Part shown: piece after piece, positions 8,408 through 17,919 of the stretch
How the letters are laid out: each line of letters starts with the position of its first letter
Numbering within the stretch: the first letter of the stretch is position 1
Source of the DNA: Carboxylicivirga fragile
Lineage (GTDB): Bacteria > Bacteroidota > Bacteroidia > Bacteroidales > Marinilabiliaceae
Reading direction: 5' to 3'
DNA: 64,000 nucleotides
Assembly: GCA_025499625.1 (NCBI GenBank)
Contig: JAFMVD010000001.1
Location: forward strand, 124,001 to 188,000
Notes under the pieces: model-generated
Told to the model about the DNA's origin: nothing
The model's database searches: none
What the model saw: only the letters and a program-made list of their open reading frames with translations
Translations under genes and position numbers: made by a program

Positions 8408-11400
8408 TGTTTTTAGGTGACTTGGAAAGAATATATGTTACGTTGGAGGTATATTTGGCATTATCAACCTTATTAAAGTGTAGATTATTCTTTTGGGCAA
8501 ATTCCATAATTATTTTGGATGATACAAAATCTACCTCATAATCCATCTTATTAAATTTAAATAACTTAATGGAGAAGAACTCGGTTAACTTGGTCACTTT
8601 AGTTCTATTCTTTAAATCTGTATCGGCATCTCGAATTACAAGCATTCCCAAATCTGACAGTTGCTCATACGCTTTGCCAAGTACCTTTAGTTGTTTTTCC
8701 CTGGAAAAATAATGTAGTACATCATTAAAAATAAACACATCAGCAGGTTCAAACACATCGGTAACCACATCTTTTTTATTAAAGTGCAGCTGCTTGTTTT
8801 CACTTGCCACTTCTTTAGCAACACCTATTTTATCTTCGTCGTAATCCCATCCTACAATCTCACGATTATTGGTGGTATATGACAACATGTTACACAAAAA
8901 ACCATAACCACAACCAACATCTATTATCTTTCCATCTTTAGGAATTATTTGATCATAAAACCTATAATTCTTTTCCAAGCTAATCTTAACTCTAAGGTAC
9001 CATTCAAGTATGGGACCTTTATACACATATTGATTAATTAATCGGCGAGCGTAAAAGTCAACATTTTGTTTTTGATCTTTAAGAACCCCAAACTGTTCTC
9101 TATAAAACGCAGTCACTTTTTTTGCTTGTGGCCGATATGTTATTCCTTTTTCAAGGTTTATCTCATCAACCTTTATTCGGTCGAAGAACTTAAGCGTTAT
9201 GTGACCTGCTCTTAAAAAGAATTCAGTTTTCGGCATGCATTCGTAAGCACCATGCAACAAAATCGGCAGTATGTCTAAGCCCAGATAGTCAGCTAGGCTA
9301 AATGCTCCCTGGTGAAAACGATTAATCTTCCCATTTTTGGTACGCGTACCTTCCGGAAACACCAATACAGAATAACCTTTATCTACTTTAGCTTTGATTT
9401 TTTCATAGCCGTGTTCAATACCCGTATAAATAGGATAAAAGTCGATGTAGCGAATAATGTACCCATAGAATGGATTCTTCCACACCCATTCATTTGTCAA
9501 CACAATAATTTTAGGGCTCATCAAAAGAATTAAAGCAATATCAAGATGTGATTGATGATTACAAATAATTACAGCTGGTTTAGTTAAATCGAACTTTTGT
9601 TTGTCGATGTATTCTTTTTTAAATAAAAAGTTCAGCCCCACTACCAGATTACATATTAAATACATAATGTAGTGGATACAACGTTTTTTCTTCTGTTTAA
9701 AAAAGGGAGTGACTTTAAAAATAAAAACGAGAAGCGAAACCCCTATTACACCAGCTAGAAAAATAAGAAATGAAATAATGGATATTAATACATCGAGAGC
9801 AACTATTGGAAAAATGCGTTTTTTTCCACCATTTGAAACCAGTAAGTTAAAAATAAATGGTAAAATCGTAAATGATATGAGGATGACAGATAGTATTCCT
9901 AGTACAGTAACTATGGCTATTGATTTTAAGGCAGGATGTTGCGCAAATATAAGCACACCAACTCCTATCAAGGTTGTTGAAACACTTAATAGTATAGATA
10001 CTTTATAGGGCAGTATGCTTTTTGTACCATATTTATGCTTATTAATTAAACCTTGGGTAAGAAAAATTGAATAATCAATTCCCAGTCCAAAAATAAAGGT
10101 GCAAATAATGATATTGAAGATATTGAACTGAATATCAAAGAGCCCCATTAAACCAATGGTCCATTGCCAACTTAATACTATGGGAACAAATGTAATAAGC
10201 GCTAACTCAATACGTCCCCAGAAAAGTAAAATGATTAGAAAAACAACTATCATCGAGTAGTTGATTAATTTCGTAAAATCATCCTTAAGCACTTCGAAAA
10301 ATCGATTGGTAAAGAATTGCTTATCAAGTATCAGAAGGTCAGACACAGGGCCAAGTATGGCAAAGAACTGTTTCTTTTGAGCTTGATCTACCTTGCATAC
10401 AGAAACCAAAGACGTTTTATCAGCTTTCTCATTTATTAAGTTGCTCAGAAATAACTCTTTTATAAACTTTTGATCGTCCACTGAAATACTTGCGTAATCT
10501 TCTCGCAATTTAGCATAGAAAGCATTGAATGTGCTTGCTTTGAAATGATTGTTCTTGCCCGCTTCCGTGAAAGCTGAAATTGTTTTATCCAGATTTTTTT
10601 CTTTCCAAAATTGATTCCAACGGTTCAATTGTTCTCTTTGTTTATTCTCTGAAATCAATAAAGTACTTACACTGCTTAAGGAGCCAATAACATCAGAACT
10701 TTCTAGTTCATTAAAAAGTGCCTGGTGCTTCTCTAAGGTTTCCAAGGCATTATTTAAGTCGGTGCCTTCGGTAACTACATATATGGCACTTGCTGTTTCG
10801 GTACTTATAGCTTTTAGGTTCTTTTCAGCCTCAGCGAGATGTTTGGGTAGATAATTAAGGTTAGCAATGTCGGCATCAAATGTTATTGATTTACCAGTAA
10901 AAAAGAAAAGTATCGATAATACGAATACGCCAACAAGCCAATATTTATTTTGGTGAAAATTAATGGCTGCAATTTTATCAAAAATACCATTTGTTTCAAC
11001 TTGTTTTTTTGCCTTTTGCTTACCAAAGAACAATGGAAGACAAAACAAGACAAATAAAGATGAAGCCATAACGCTAAGCCCAGCGAAATACCCAAGTTGA
11101 TTTAAAGCCTTTGAATTAACTACACTTAAACAATAAAATGCACTAGCCGTTGTTAGACTACTCATTATAATTGGATCGGAAATATCTTTTAATATCTCCC
11201 TGACCGAATGTCCATACCGAACATGCGAAAAGTAATGCAATGAAAAATCGATGGATATCCCAATTAAAATGGCTCCCACCCCCAAAGATATAGCTGACAG
11301 AGAGTCATAACTTACAGACATAATGCTCAATGCAAGGCCAACTCCTAGTACTACGGGGGTAAATAAATAAAAGAGGACTTTTATATTTCGAAAAACAAAT

Positions 11401-12248
11401 ACGAATAACAGTAAGAGCAAAACTAAAGCTACAGCCACTGTTAAGAAAATATCCTTTTGAACGCGGTTAGCATTAGCCACCGCAACAGCTGTTCCTCCAT
11501 AATATTCAACAAATACATCTTCGGGTATTTGAGCAGCCAGGTAATTATCTATTTGCTCAATAAGTACTCTATTTTCCTTTGTATTCTTCGATGAGAAGAC
11601 CGGATCGACAAAGCATAAAGCATGTTTTTTATCCTTTGTGAAAATGTGGGACTTATGGAGTGTAAAATTCTGATCGAGTTGAAATGTCTTTAATCGTTCC
11701 AGAAATCGAGGCACAATACTGAGTGGATCTTTTAGAATATAACGTGCTGTTCCAAATCCTGTTGGAGCAATTATGCTTTTATAATTCTTAAGCATTAAAC
11801 TTTCAAGGTAGGGTTCATGAATGATGGTATCCAAATAGGCATAATCCTCATCGCTCAGATAATATGGTAGATTGCGATAAAAATAATCGTATACATCAAT
11901 AAATGCATTTTCAGCAACAATGCTACGTACAGCTTTAATGCGAACAGTGTCTTTCAGAAGGTGTTTAGCAAGCTTATCAAGCACTTGTATAAGCTTGTTT
12001 TCACCGAGTAGGCTACTATCTTTTAATGAGACATTAAATATGATCTGATCAGCAAACTTAGAATTAGAAAAAGTCTCACTCATCTCAGTAATTCGCTCAT
12101 CCATTGGAATAAGCGATGAAACATCTTCTTCTAAATTTATATTTTTAATAAAAAACACAAGCGCTAGTATAAGCACAACAAGTGGCACTAACATGCGTCT
12201 ACCTGCCGAACTAAAAACCGTGTGTATGTATATAAAAAATTGATGCAT
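8394..12248 (-). CDS. Trifunctional fusion: MMPL/RND-type exporter + PlsC acyltransferase + SAM methyltransferase
   Basis: A 1284-residue fusion. Residues 1-830 look like an MMPL/RND lipid exporter: one N-terminal membrane helix, a soluble domain, a helix bundle containing GISIDFSLHYFSH near 330, then a second repeat with GLGIDYSIFLTQG near 722. A PlsC domain follows, with acceptor motif NHQSHLD at about 897 and FPEGTR at about 964. The C-terminus is a class I methyltransferase with DVGCGYG at about 1110. In APE clusters MMPL exporters are thought to move the lipid-linked polyene across the inner membrane. The fusion suggests that acylation, methylation and export are physically coupled. No frameshift joins the parts: one continuous frame covers all three. 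Joining of the MMPL and PlsC domains may be known from other clusters; the third domain is notable. Confidence 0.85.
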   Translation of the reverse strand: MHQFFIYIHTVFSSAGRRMLVPLVVLILALVFFIKNINLEEDVSSLIPMDERITEMSETFSNSKFADQIIFNVSLKDSSLLGENKLIQVLDKLAKHLLKDTVRIKAVRSIVAENAFIDVYDYFYRNLPYYLSDEDYAYLDTIIHEPYLESLMLKNYKSIIAPTGFGTARYILKDPLSIVPRFLERLKTFQLDQNFTLHKSHIFTKDKKHALCFVDPVFSSKNTKENRVLIEQIDNYLAAQIPEDVFVEYYGGTAVAVANANRVQKDIFLTVAVALVLLLLLFVFVFRNIKVLFYLFTPVVLGVGLALSIMSVSYDSLSAISLGVGAILIGISIDFSLHYFSHVRYGHSVREILKDISDPIIMSSLTTASAFYCLSVVNSKALNQLGYFAGLSVMASSLFVLFCLPLFFGKQKAKKQVETNGIFDKIAAINFHQNKYWLVGVFVLSILFFFTGKSITFDADIANLNYLPKHLAEAEKNLKAISTETASAIYVVTEGTDLNNALETLEKHQALFNELESSDVIGSLSSVSTLLISENKQREQLNRWNQFWKEKNLDKTISAFTEAGKNNHFKASTFNAFYAKLREDYASISVDDQKFIKELFLSNLINEKADKTSLVSVCKVDQAQKKQFFAILGPVSDLLILDKQFFTNRFFEVLKDDFTKLINYSMIVVFLIILLFWGRIELALITFVPIVLSWQWTIGLMGLFDIQFNIFNIIICTFIFGLGIDYSIFLTQGLINKHKYGTKSILPYKVSILLSVSTTLIGVGVLIFAQHPALKSIAIVTVLGILSVILISFTILPFIFNLLVSNGGKKRIFPIVALDVLISIISFLIFLAGVIGVSLLVFIFKVTPFFKQKKKRCIHYIMYLICNLVVGLNFLFKKEYIDKQKFDLTKPAVIICNHQSHLDIALILLMSPKIIVLTNEWVWKNPFYGYIIRYIDFYPIYTGIEHGYEKIKAKVDKGYSVLVFPEGTRTKNGKINRFHQGAFSLADYLGLDILPILLHGAYECMPKTEFFLRAGHITLKFFDRIKVDEINLEKGITYRPQAKKVTAFYREQFGVLKDQKQNVDFYARRLINQYVYKGPILEWYLRVKISLEKNYRFYDQIIPKDGKIIDVGCGYGFLCNMLSYTTNNREIVGWDYDEDKIGVAKEVASENKQLHFNKKDVVTDVFEPADVFIFNDVLHYFSREKQLKVLGKAYEQLSDLGMLVIRDADTDLKNRTKVTKLTEFFSIKLFKFNKMDYEVDFVSSKIIMEFAQKNNLHFNKVDNAKYTSNVTYILSKSPKNNVHV

Positions 12249-12252
12249 TCAA

Positions 12253-13419
12253 TTATTTAAGTTTGGTGAACGACAAAATGAGGTAGCTAAGTCCATAAAA
12301 TAATCCTCCGGCAACAATAGACAAACCAATGGCACCTAAAAGGTATTGCTTAATATTAGTTGTTATAGATGAGATGTCGAGTGCGGTATCGACCTCAAAC
12401 GAACCAGCTCCCATTAAGAAACTACCCATCACATAGCTTAAATATAAGATTATCGGAATCATTGGAGGAAGGCTAATATTGGCAGCTACAAAAAAAATTG
12501 CCTTATTAAGTTTTAACCAGTGTGCTATTAAAAAACCAATTAATAATTGGTAGCCCCAAACTGGAAAAATCCCCATAAATACACCGAAGCCGATTGCAGC
12601 AGCTATTTTATGTTTCGTTTCATTCCCATCAATTATTTGTGTTCGGATTATTTCTTTAAAACTTTTGCCTTTAAATTCACGCAGTATCATACGTGGACGA
12701 TGAATTAAGAAGGCAAGTGTAACCAATATGGAATTCAGTACACTAATGCGGAAGAAATCAAGAAAAGGACGAAAATGTGAGATTCGCTCTTCTTTACTCG
12801 GATAATACACATCAATTGGTATACAACTGACTTTAATGCCTTTCCATGCTGCCCTAACGATTACTTCAATTTCAAATTCATATTTTGAACAAAACCATTT
12901 CTTTTTTTCTAGCGCTTTTATTGGATACAGGCGATAACCCGATTGTGTATCTGGAAGTTTAATACCGGTTTCAACAGCAAACCAAAAATTGGAAAATTTA
13001 TTGGCGAATCCGCTTGACTTCGATTGTTCCTTCCCTTCCATATGCCTGCTACCAATCAACAAGCTGTTAGGATTATCATTAATAGCATTTATAAATGTGG
13101 GTAGATCTTTGGCATAATGCTGACCATCAGAATCAATGGTAATGGCATATTCATACCCCAATGAGAGGGCATGTTTAAACCCGGAACGAATAGCATAGCC
13201 CTTACCCCTATTGGGTTCATAATTAACTATCTCAACCCATTCTATATTTGAAATAATAGCCGTTGTTGAATCTGTACTACCGTCGTTTACAACAATAACA
13301 TTAGCTGTGTATTTTTTTACATCATTTATAACTTCTAACAATGTTTGTTCATTATTATAAGTCGGTATTATTACACAACACTTAAGCTTATTAAATTCCT
13401 CTGCTATCGCCATCATCAT
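12253..13419 (-). CDS. Family 2 glycosyltransferase fused to a DUF2062 membrane domain
   Basis: The first ~240 residues are a GT2/DPM1-like glycosyltransferase: VIIPTYNNEQTL, nucleotide-sugar site VVNDGSTDST, DXD-like TIDSDGQH and GSRHMEG. The last ~120 residues resemble DUF2062, with GFGVFMGIFPVWGYQLLIG and two to three membrane helices. This GT2-DUF2062 combination recurs in APE and flexirubin clusters, where it may glycosylate the lipid anchor or use a polyprenyl-phosphate sugar. Three ATG codons (MMM) leave the exact start ambiguous by two residues. It lies 4 bp upstream of the MMPL fusion gene. The sugar and acceptor are unknown. Confidence 0.82.
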   Translation of the reverse strand: MMMAIAEEFNKLKCCVIIPTYNNEQTLLEVINDVKKYTANVIVVNDGSTDSTTAIISNIEWVEIVNYEPNRGKGYAIRSGFKHALSLGYEYAITIDSDGQHYAKDLPTFINAINDNPNSLLIGSRHMEGKEQSKSSGFANKFSNFWFAVETGIKLPDTQSGYRLYPIKALEKKKWFCSKYEFEIEVIVRAAWKGIKVSCIPIDVYYPSKEERISHFRPFLDFFRISVLNSILVTLAFLIHRPRMILREFKGKSFKEIIRTQIIDGNETKHKIAAAIGFGVFMGIFPVWGYQLLIGFLIAHWLKLNKAIFFVAANISLPPMIPIILYLSYVMGSFLMGAGSFEVDTALDISSITTNIKQYLLGAIGLSIVAGGLFYGLSYLILSFTKLK

Positions 13420-13433
13420 CTTGTTCCAATGCT

Positions 13434-13802
13434 TTATTTCCTGGAATAAAGCGCTCTCATTTTTAGATATTTATTTCCATCCTGACTAAACAGAGCATTG
13501 ATAGACAATTCGTTCTCATCGTTCTGTTTTAAAGTTATTTTCAAATGCAATGATAGTATTTCTTGGGGATTAATTAGCTTAAGAAACTTAATATCACGTG
13601 CCGATTTTAAAGTGTATTCCGTGTCTATGCATTCTTTAATAATTTCACTCACCATTTGAACCTGACAAACTCCTGGTGTTATTGGCATTTCAGGAAAATG
13701 TCCCTTATAAATATCACTTTTTTCGTTAAGCTTTAAAAGCGCTTCAATTTCCGATTCACTTTGGTTCTGGATGGTATATGAGAAAAAATTATTAGTTAGC
13801 AT
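13434..13802 (-). CDS. Hot-dog fold 3-hydroxyacyl-ACP dehydratase-like protein
   Basis: A 122-residue single hot-dog protein of the FabA/FabZ type. The core motif reads GHFPEMPITPGVCQVQM. The catalytic His of the GHFP motif is present. The position that is Glu in FabZ (PGVxxxE) is Gln here, so dehydratase activity is uncertain and a thioesterase-like or structural role is possible. It corresponds by context to the small ApeI-like dehydratases of APE clusters. A second, FabZ-like hot-dog gene (20685-21098) in the same operon could supply or complement the activity. It is spaced 7 bp from the upstream LolB-like gene. Confidence 0.7.
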   Translation of the reverse strand: MLTNNFFSYTIQNQSESEIEALLKLNEKSDIYKGHFPEMPITPGVCQVQMVSEIIKECIDTEYTLKSARDIKFLKLINPQEILSLHLKITLKQNDENELSINALFSQDGNKYLKMRALYSRK

Positions 13803-13809
13803 GATTCCT

Positions 13810-14397
13810 TTATTTCAATAATTTTAGATTCATTTTAAAACGAATACCACTATGCTTGAACTCGATTTGCTTTGGAATCCCATTCTGGTAATTATTAAAA
13901 TTCACGCGAATACCATTAATTAAGCGGCACTTTTTTATATTACTTATTTTTTTGTCATCGTATGTTGTGTATTTATAACCAGAACGACTTTTATAAACAT
14001 TCGCCTTCTTTTGTTTTAATAGAGGTAAAGTGTGTAGCAAAAGTGAAAAATCCTGGGCTAAAAGTTTTTGAGCTGATTTGCTCTGAAACAAACTACTTGC
14101 ATTTTTTAATTCCATCAGTTCACCATTGGTAAAATACTCACAAATGGTTAATCCCACCTCACTTAATAATACAATATGATGCCCTTTACCTTCTTTTTCA
14201 GCTTTAATTAATAACAAGCCTGAAAAGAAATTACCAAATACTTCGATATTTACCTTATACAAAGCAGAAGCTGCATCGGCCATTAATGGCGGCTGAATGT
14301 GTAGCTGCTTGTATTTATCAGTCGCGTTTTGGGAGCACACGTATGTAGACAAGCATATGCTACTCGCAAGCAAAAGTATCAGCAGCCAATTGCGCAT
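13810..14397 (-). CDS. LolB-like (DUF3261-type) exported protein
   Basis: A 195-residue protein with a clear signal peptide (MRNWLLILLLASSICLSTY). No other recognised catalytic motif is visible. The body (LYKVNIEVFGNFFSGLLLIKAEKEG, VLLSEVGLTICEYFTNGEL, IEFKHSGIRFKMNLKLL) resembles the antiparallel-sheet pattern of LolB-like/DUF3261 proteins found beside LolA homologues in APE operons. Its start lies inside the end of the lolA-like gene (38-bp overlap), so the two are probably translated together. The proposed role is to receive a lipid-linked polyene at the outer membrane. The fold assignment is tentative, since I recognise a pattern rather than a signature. Confidence 0.55.
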   Translation of the reverse strand: MRNWLLILLLASSICLSTYVCSQNATDKYKQLHIQPPLMADAASALYKVNIEVFGNFFSGLLLIKAEKEGKGHHIVLLSEVGLTICEYFTNGELMELKNASSLFQSKSAQKLLAQDFSLLLHTLPLLKQKKANVYKSRSGYKYTTYDDKKISNIKKCRLINGIRVNFNNYQNGIPKQIEFKHSGIRFKMNLKLLK

Positions 14398-15016
14398 TAA
14401 ATTTCTTATTTAAAAAGTTAATCTCCGTATAATTATCCTCTTTCTCGTACATAATAACTTTGTTAACCGAGAAGTTTGTTTTATCAATCTGCAACTTTAT
14501 CTCACTCAACACTTTTTTAAGCTCCTCATCTTTAGGTTGCATAAGCACTGTATATTCTTTTTCATTCTGCTCAGCACTAACATTAAATGATGGATCGGTA
14601 AAGATTGTTCCATTAACCGAACTTACAATCAATTCACTAATTTGAGAAAACATTTTATTGGACTCTATATCGTATTCACTAACGCGGCCATCTGTTTTAA
14701 TACTAAAGATTCCATTGTTTATAACAATTAGGTATTCAAATGGATCGACATACTCCCACCGCAATCTATTCTTTTTATCGAATATTAATTTGCCCGTTGA
14801 AGTAACCACAGCATCCAAATATTGTAAATGTTTATTCTGCTCAAAATCGCAACTAACCGATACAATATCGCCTGTTTTAACTAGCATTTCTGACTGTAAT
14901 TGCTCCAATGAAATTGACTTACTTTCCTGTCCTTTAACTGAACTAAGACATAGGCACAAGCTTGCAATTAAAATATATTTAAGGTTTAAATTACCTAATC
15001 TTGTTTTCTGTTTCAT
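14360..15016 (-). CDS. LolA-like periplasmic lipid carrier
   Basis: A 218-residue secreted protein (signal sequence ending near SSVKGQ) with the LolA pattern: VSCDFEQNKHLQYLDAVVTSTGKLIFDKKNRLRWEYVDPFEYLIVINNGIFSI. In LolA this region forms the open beta-barrel that carries lipid moieties. Standard LolA carries lipoproteins; copies inside APE and flexirubin clusters are thought to carry the polyene lipid from an MMPL exporter to the outer membrane. It overlaps the polysaccharide-deacetylase gene by 4 bp (ATGA) and the LolB-like gene by 38 bp. Together these suggest an export chain of MMPL, LolA-like and LolB-like proteins. Confidence 0.8.
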   Translation of the reverse strand: MKQKTRLGNLNLKYILIASLCLCLSSVKGQESKSISLEQLQSEMLVKTGDIVSVSCDFEQNKHLQYLDAVVTSTGKLIFDKKNRLRWEYVDPFEYLIVINNGIFSIKTDGRVSEYDIESNKMFSQISELIVSSVNGTIFTDPSFNVSAEQNEKEYTVLMQPKDEELKKVLSEIKLQIDKTNFSVNKVIMYEKEDNYTEINFLNKKFNAQLAADTFACE

Positions 15017-15750
15017 AAAGCAATAGGTTTTAGTTTTTGCTTTTTACAATACAGCAATATCTGCTCCAATTCGTCACAAACATGTTTATTTGTATCGTGT
15101 AACAATATGATTGATCCTGGTTTAAGTTTTCTTTTAACTGTCCTCAAGACTTGTTCCGGTGATTTGACTGTATCTTTTGTTCTGATACTCCATCCAATAC
15201 ATTGTTTGCCGCAAGTTTTAATTGCCTTCGCAATCAGGTTATTACTTACACCAAATGGTGGACGAAAAAGATTACTTTCTTGTATGCCTATTTTATTCAA
15301 TTCTTTATCTGTAGCTATAATTGAGACTTGCATTTTTTTAGTACTCCATATCGGAAAACTATTAGAATGTTCATAGCTATGATTACCTATACTATGACCT
15401 TCATTATGCATTCTGCTTAACACAGCTTTGTTTTCGGCTATTTTATTCCCAATACAAAAAAAGGTAGCTTTTGCATCATAACGAGCCAATAAGTCTAATA
15501 TTTGCGGGGTTCTATCAGGGCAAGGACCGTCGTCGAAAGTTATGGCTATTTCATTGTTATTGCCAGATAAGTTGCATACAGACTTTATGAATAAATTGTA
15601 TTTTAATACAGATACGCCAATAATTGTGATGGTAATAAATAATGCAGTAATTAAACCCACCAGAAATAATATAGAATCACTCTCCTGCCCCATTACAAAG
15701 ACAAGTATTATTGAGATAATATATATAACAATGAGTCTATTAAAACGCAT
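15013..15750 (-). CDS. Polysaccharide deacetylase (NodB domain), membrane anchored
   Basis: A 245-residue protein with two N-terminal hydrophobic helices followed by a NodB/CE4 homology domain. The motifs are in canonical order: ITFDDGPCPDRT (motif 1, Asp-Asp), GNHSYEHSN (motif 2, His-x3-His metal ligands), FRPPFG (motif 3) and ILLHD (motif 5). CE4 enzymes remove N-acetyl groups from sugars. In this operon it could deacetylate a sugar added by the GT2-DUF2062 protein or a glycan attached to the pigment. The downstream lolA-like start overlaps its stop. Family call is firm; substrate is inferred. Confidence 0.85.
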   Translation of the reverse strand: MRFNRLIVIYIISIILVFVMGQESDSILFLVGLITALFITITIIGVSVLKYNLFIKSVCNLSGNNNEIAITFDDGPCPDRTPQILDLLARYDAKATFFCIGNKIAENKAVLSRMHNEGHSIGNHSYEHSNSFPIWSTKKMQVSIIATDKELNKIGIQESNLFRPPFGVSNNLIAKAIKTCGKQCIGWSIRTKDTVKSPEQVLRTVKRKLKPGSIILLHDTNKHVCDELEQILLYCKKQKLKPIAL

Positions 15751-15752
15751 AT

Positions 15753-16730
15753 TTAATTTATTGAAAGCAACATTAAACTTTGCTCACCACCTACATTGTT
15801 GTAAATTAATACATTATTGCATGCTTCTATTTTAGCCTTGTTTTTTGTCCAACACGCAGGTATACTTTGATCTTCTATCGCTTTAACCCCCAAATATAAA
15901 GCAATGGATGAAACCGTTCCGAACTCTCCAACAAACGGTTTGTACCAAAGGTATGGCTTTTCGGCAAAGGTTTTATGAAAATCAGAATAAGAAGGATCAT
16001 CTTCAAACTTATCGCCTGCAACAACAAGATCAATGTCATCAATTGACAAACCATATTTCTGAAGTTCATCGTTAAAGTCACACTGACTTGAATTAATAAT
16101 GCTCACGCCCTTAAATACAACTTCACTTTCATCGGAGCTTAATACAAAGAAAGCACCACCCTCACCCAATTTAGCATCTTTATAGCATTCCAAGTCCTTA
16201 ATTAGTTCGTAACTAGTTTCAGTTAGTTCATCAACACCTCCAACTAAAACATTTTTAGCTTCATTATCTAACAAAAGTAATTGTGCATCCAGCAATGCAC
16301 ATTCAAAAGAATTATGCATTTGCGAAAAGGTAAAATTATAATTGCTGCATTTGAGCAATAATGCCAATTGGCCAGCTATTGTATTATGGGTTGATTGAAT
16401 AAAGTGAGTAGGATTTGGCAAAGCCTCATTATCTTCGATCAGCTGTGTTAAAAAACTAGTGGTATCTTTAATACAACCCAAAGCAGTACCAACTATTATG
16501 GCATCAGGATTGTCAATTTCAGCATTCTGCAATGCTGATAAACTACAGCTAACACCATTCCGTATAATGGGACTCATTCGCCGCAATAACTTTGGACTAA
16601 TATATTTCTTATACTCGGGTTTTATGCAATTATAAAATGAGGCATCGGTATTAATCAATTCCTCCGGCAGATAACTTCCGAATGTAGCCTGTGCACTAAT
16701 GCAGTCTGATGATTTAATATATAATGCCAT
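15753..16730 (-). CDS. Ketosynthase-like chain-length-factor homologue, catalytically degenerate
   Basis: A 325-residue thiolase-fold protein resembling the N-terminal ketosynthase domain (GTALGCIKDTTSFL, PTHFIQSTHNTIAGQLAL, GGVDELTE, KLGEGGAFFVLS). The active-site Cys of the KS motif aligns with His139 in FTFSQMHNSFECAL. The two catalytic His motifs are also gone: there is no HGTGT, and the GHT position reads VGEFGT. Such a protein is expected to pair with an active KS as a chain-length factor (compare ApeC). The start at 16730 was chosen because it lies one base after the stop of the upstream active KS gene; an upstream ATG at 16775 would overlap it. Tight coupling of an active KS with a KS-like partner supports a heterodimer. 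Confidence 0.75.
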   Translation of the reverse strand: MALYIKSSDCISAQATFGSYLPEELINTDASFYNCIKPEYKKYISPKLLRRMSPIIRNGVSCSLSALQNAEIDNPDAIIVGTALGCIKDTTSFLTQLIEDNEALPNPTHFIQSTHNTIAGQLALLLKCSNYNFTFSQMHNSFECALLDAQLLLLDNEAKNVLVGGVDELTETSYELIKDLECYKDAKLGEGGAFFVLSSDESEVVFKGVSIINSSQCDFNDELQKYGLSIDDIDLVVAGDKFEDDPSYSDFHKTFAEKPYLWYKPFVGEFGTVSSIALYLGVKAIEDQSIPACWTKNKAKIEACNNVLIYNNVGGEQSLMLLSIN

Positions 16731-16731
16731 A

Positions 16732-17913
16732 TTATTTTGAAAAAATGACTGTTGAATTATTACCACCAAAACCAAACGAATTTGACATCACATTTTTAAC
16801 GCCACCGTTTTTAATCAACTTAGTATTGGGTACCAACTTGAGTTCTTCAATTGGTCTTGAAAAGTTCAAGTTAGGGTAAATAACATCATTAATAATGGAT
16901 AAAACCGAGAATACGGCTTCGATGCCAGCTGCTCCAGCCAAAGTATGACCAGTATATGATTTGGTGGATGAGAACGAAGGTACTTTTCCTTCTCCAAAAA
17001 GTCGATTTAAAGCAACGCCTTCAGACAAATCATTATTCTGCGTACCTGTACCGTGCACATTAATGTAATCAATTGAACTTGCCTTAATTCCGCTCATCTT
17101 TAAAGCCTCTGACATGGACTTAAAGGCCCCATCCCCATTTGGCGACGATGCTGTTTGATGATAGGCGTCATTGGCATTGGCAAAACCTCTTAATTGGCAT
17201 AAGTATTTTTCAACTTCATTCTTTCTCTCTAATACTAAATAGCCACCTCCTTCAGCTAAATTCAAACCTTTTCTATCGGCATCAAAGGGCTTACAATAGT
17301 CTTCATCCAATATCATTAATGAATTAAAGCCATTTAAAGTGAATTTGGTTAAAGCATCAACGCCACCAACCACAACACGATCCACAATTCCGTGATTCAA
17401 TAAGCGAACCCCGTGAATTAGAGCATTGGTTCCGGAAGAACAAGCTGTATTTAGAGTCGTGTAATAATCTGTCGAATTCAGATATTTTGCAATTTCTTTA
17501 CTCGAATCACCACAAGGATGAGTTTGCAGGTAAGAATTGTCACCAGTCTCTTTAAGAAATCGTTTTTCAGTAACGTCCATACCACCAACTGTGGTGGACG
17601 AAACGATACCCGTTGTTTTTTCTCCATTTACCGATACAGCCATTTTAAAAGCTTCATTAGCTGATACCATAGCCAATAGGGCTGTTCGACTGTATTTATG
17701 AACATTACTTACAGGTAAATCCAACATTGTTGCAAGTTCGGCATTACTGCGTTTTACCTCACCCAACTTGAACTTATCTTTATGAACGGTTTCAAGGTAT
17801 TGAATCGAATCAATACCCGACTGTTCATTCACAAGGGATGTAAAACACTCCTGTGCATTTGTTCCAATGGAGCAAATAACACCAATACCAGTTACAACAA
17901 TAGTATCACTCAT
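16732..17913 (-). CDS. Beta-ketoacyl-ACP synthase (FabF-type), active
   Basis: A 393-residue KAS I/II enzyme. The full Cys-His-His triad is visible: Cys158 in LNTACSSGTNAL, His in NVHGTGTQNND, and His in STKSYTGHTLAGAAG. It condenses malonyl-ACP with the growing acyl chain. Its neighbours are an ACP gene 6 bp upstream and the degenerate KS-like partner one base downstream, suggesting the KS-CLF heterodimer that sets polyene length. Length and motif order are normal for FabF-like enzymes. Confidence in the family is very high; its place in the pathway follows from context. Confidence 0.9.
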   Translation of the reverse strand: MSDTIVVTGIGVICSIGTNAQECFTSLVNEQSGIDSIQYLETVHKDKFKLGEVKRSNAELATMLDLPVSNVHKYSRTALLAMVSANEAFKMAVSVNGEKTTGIVSSTTVGGMDVTEKRFLKETGDNSYLQTHPCGDSSKEIAKYLNSTDYYTTLNTACSSGTNALIHGVRLLNHGIVDRVVVGGVDALTKFTLNGFNSLMILDEDYCKPFDADRKGLNLAEGGGYLVLERKNEVEKYLCQLRGFANANDAYHQTASSPNGDGAFKSMSEALKMSGIKASSIDYINVHGTGTQNNDLSEGVALNRLFGEGKVPSFSSTKSYTGHTLAGAAGIEAVFSVLSIINDVIYPNLNFSRPIEELKLVPNTKLIKNGGVKNVMSNSFGFGGNNSTVIFSK

Positions 17914-17919
17914 TCTTAA

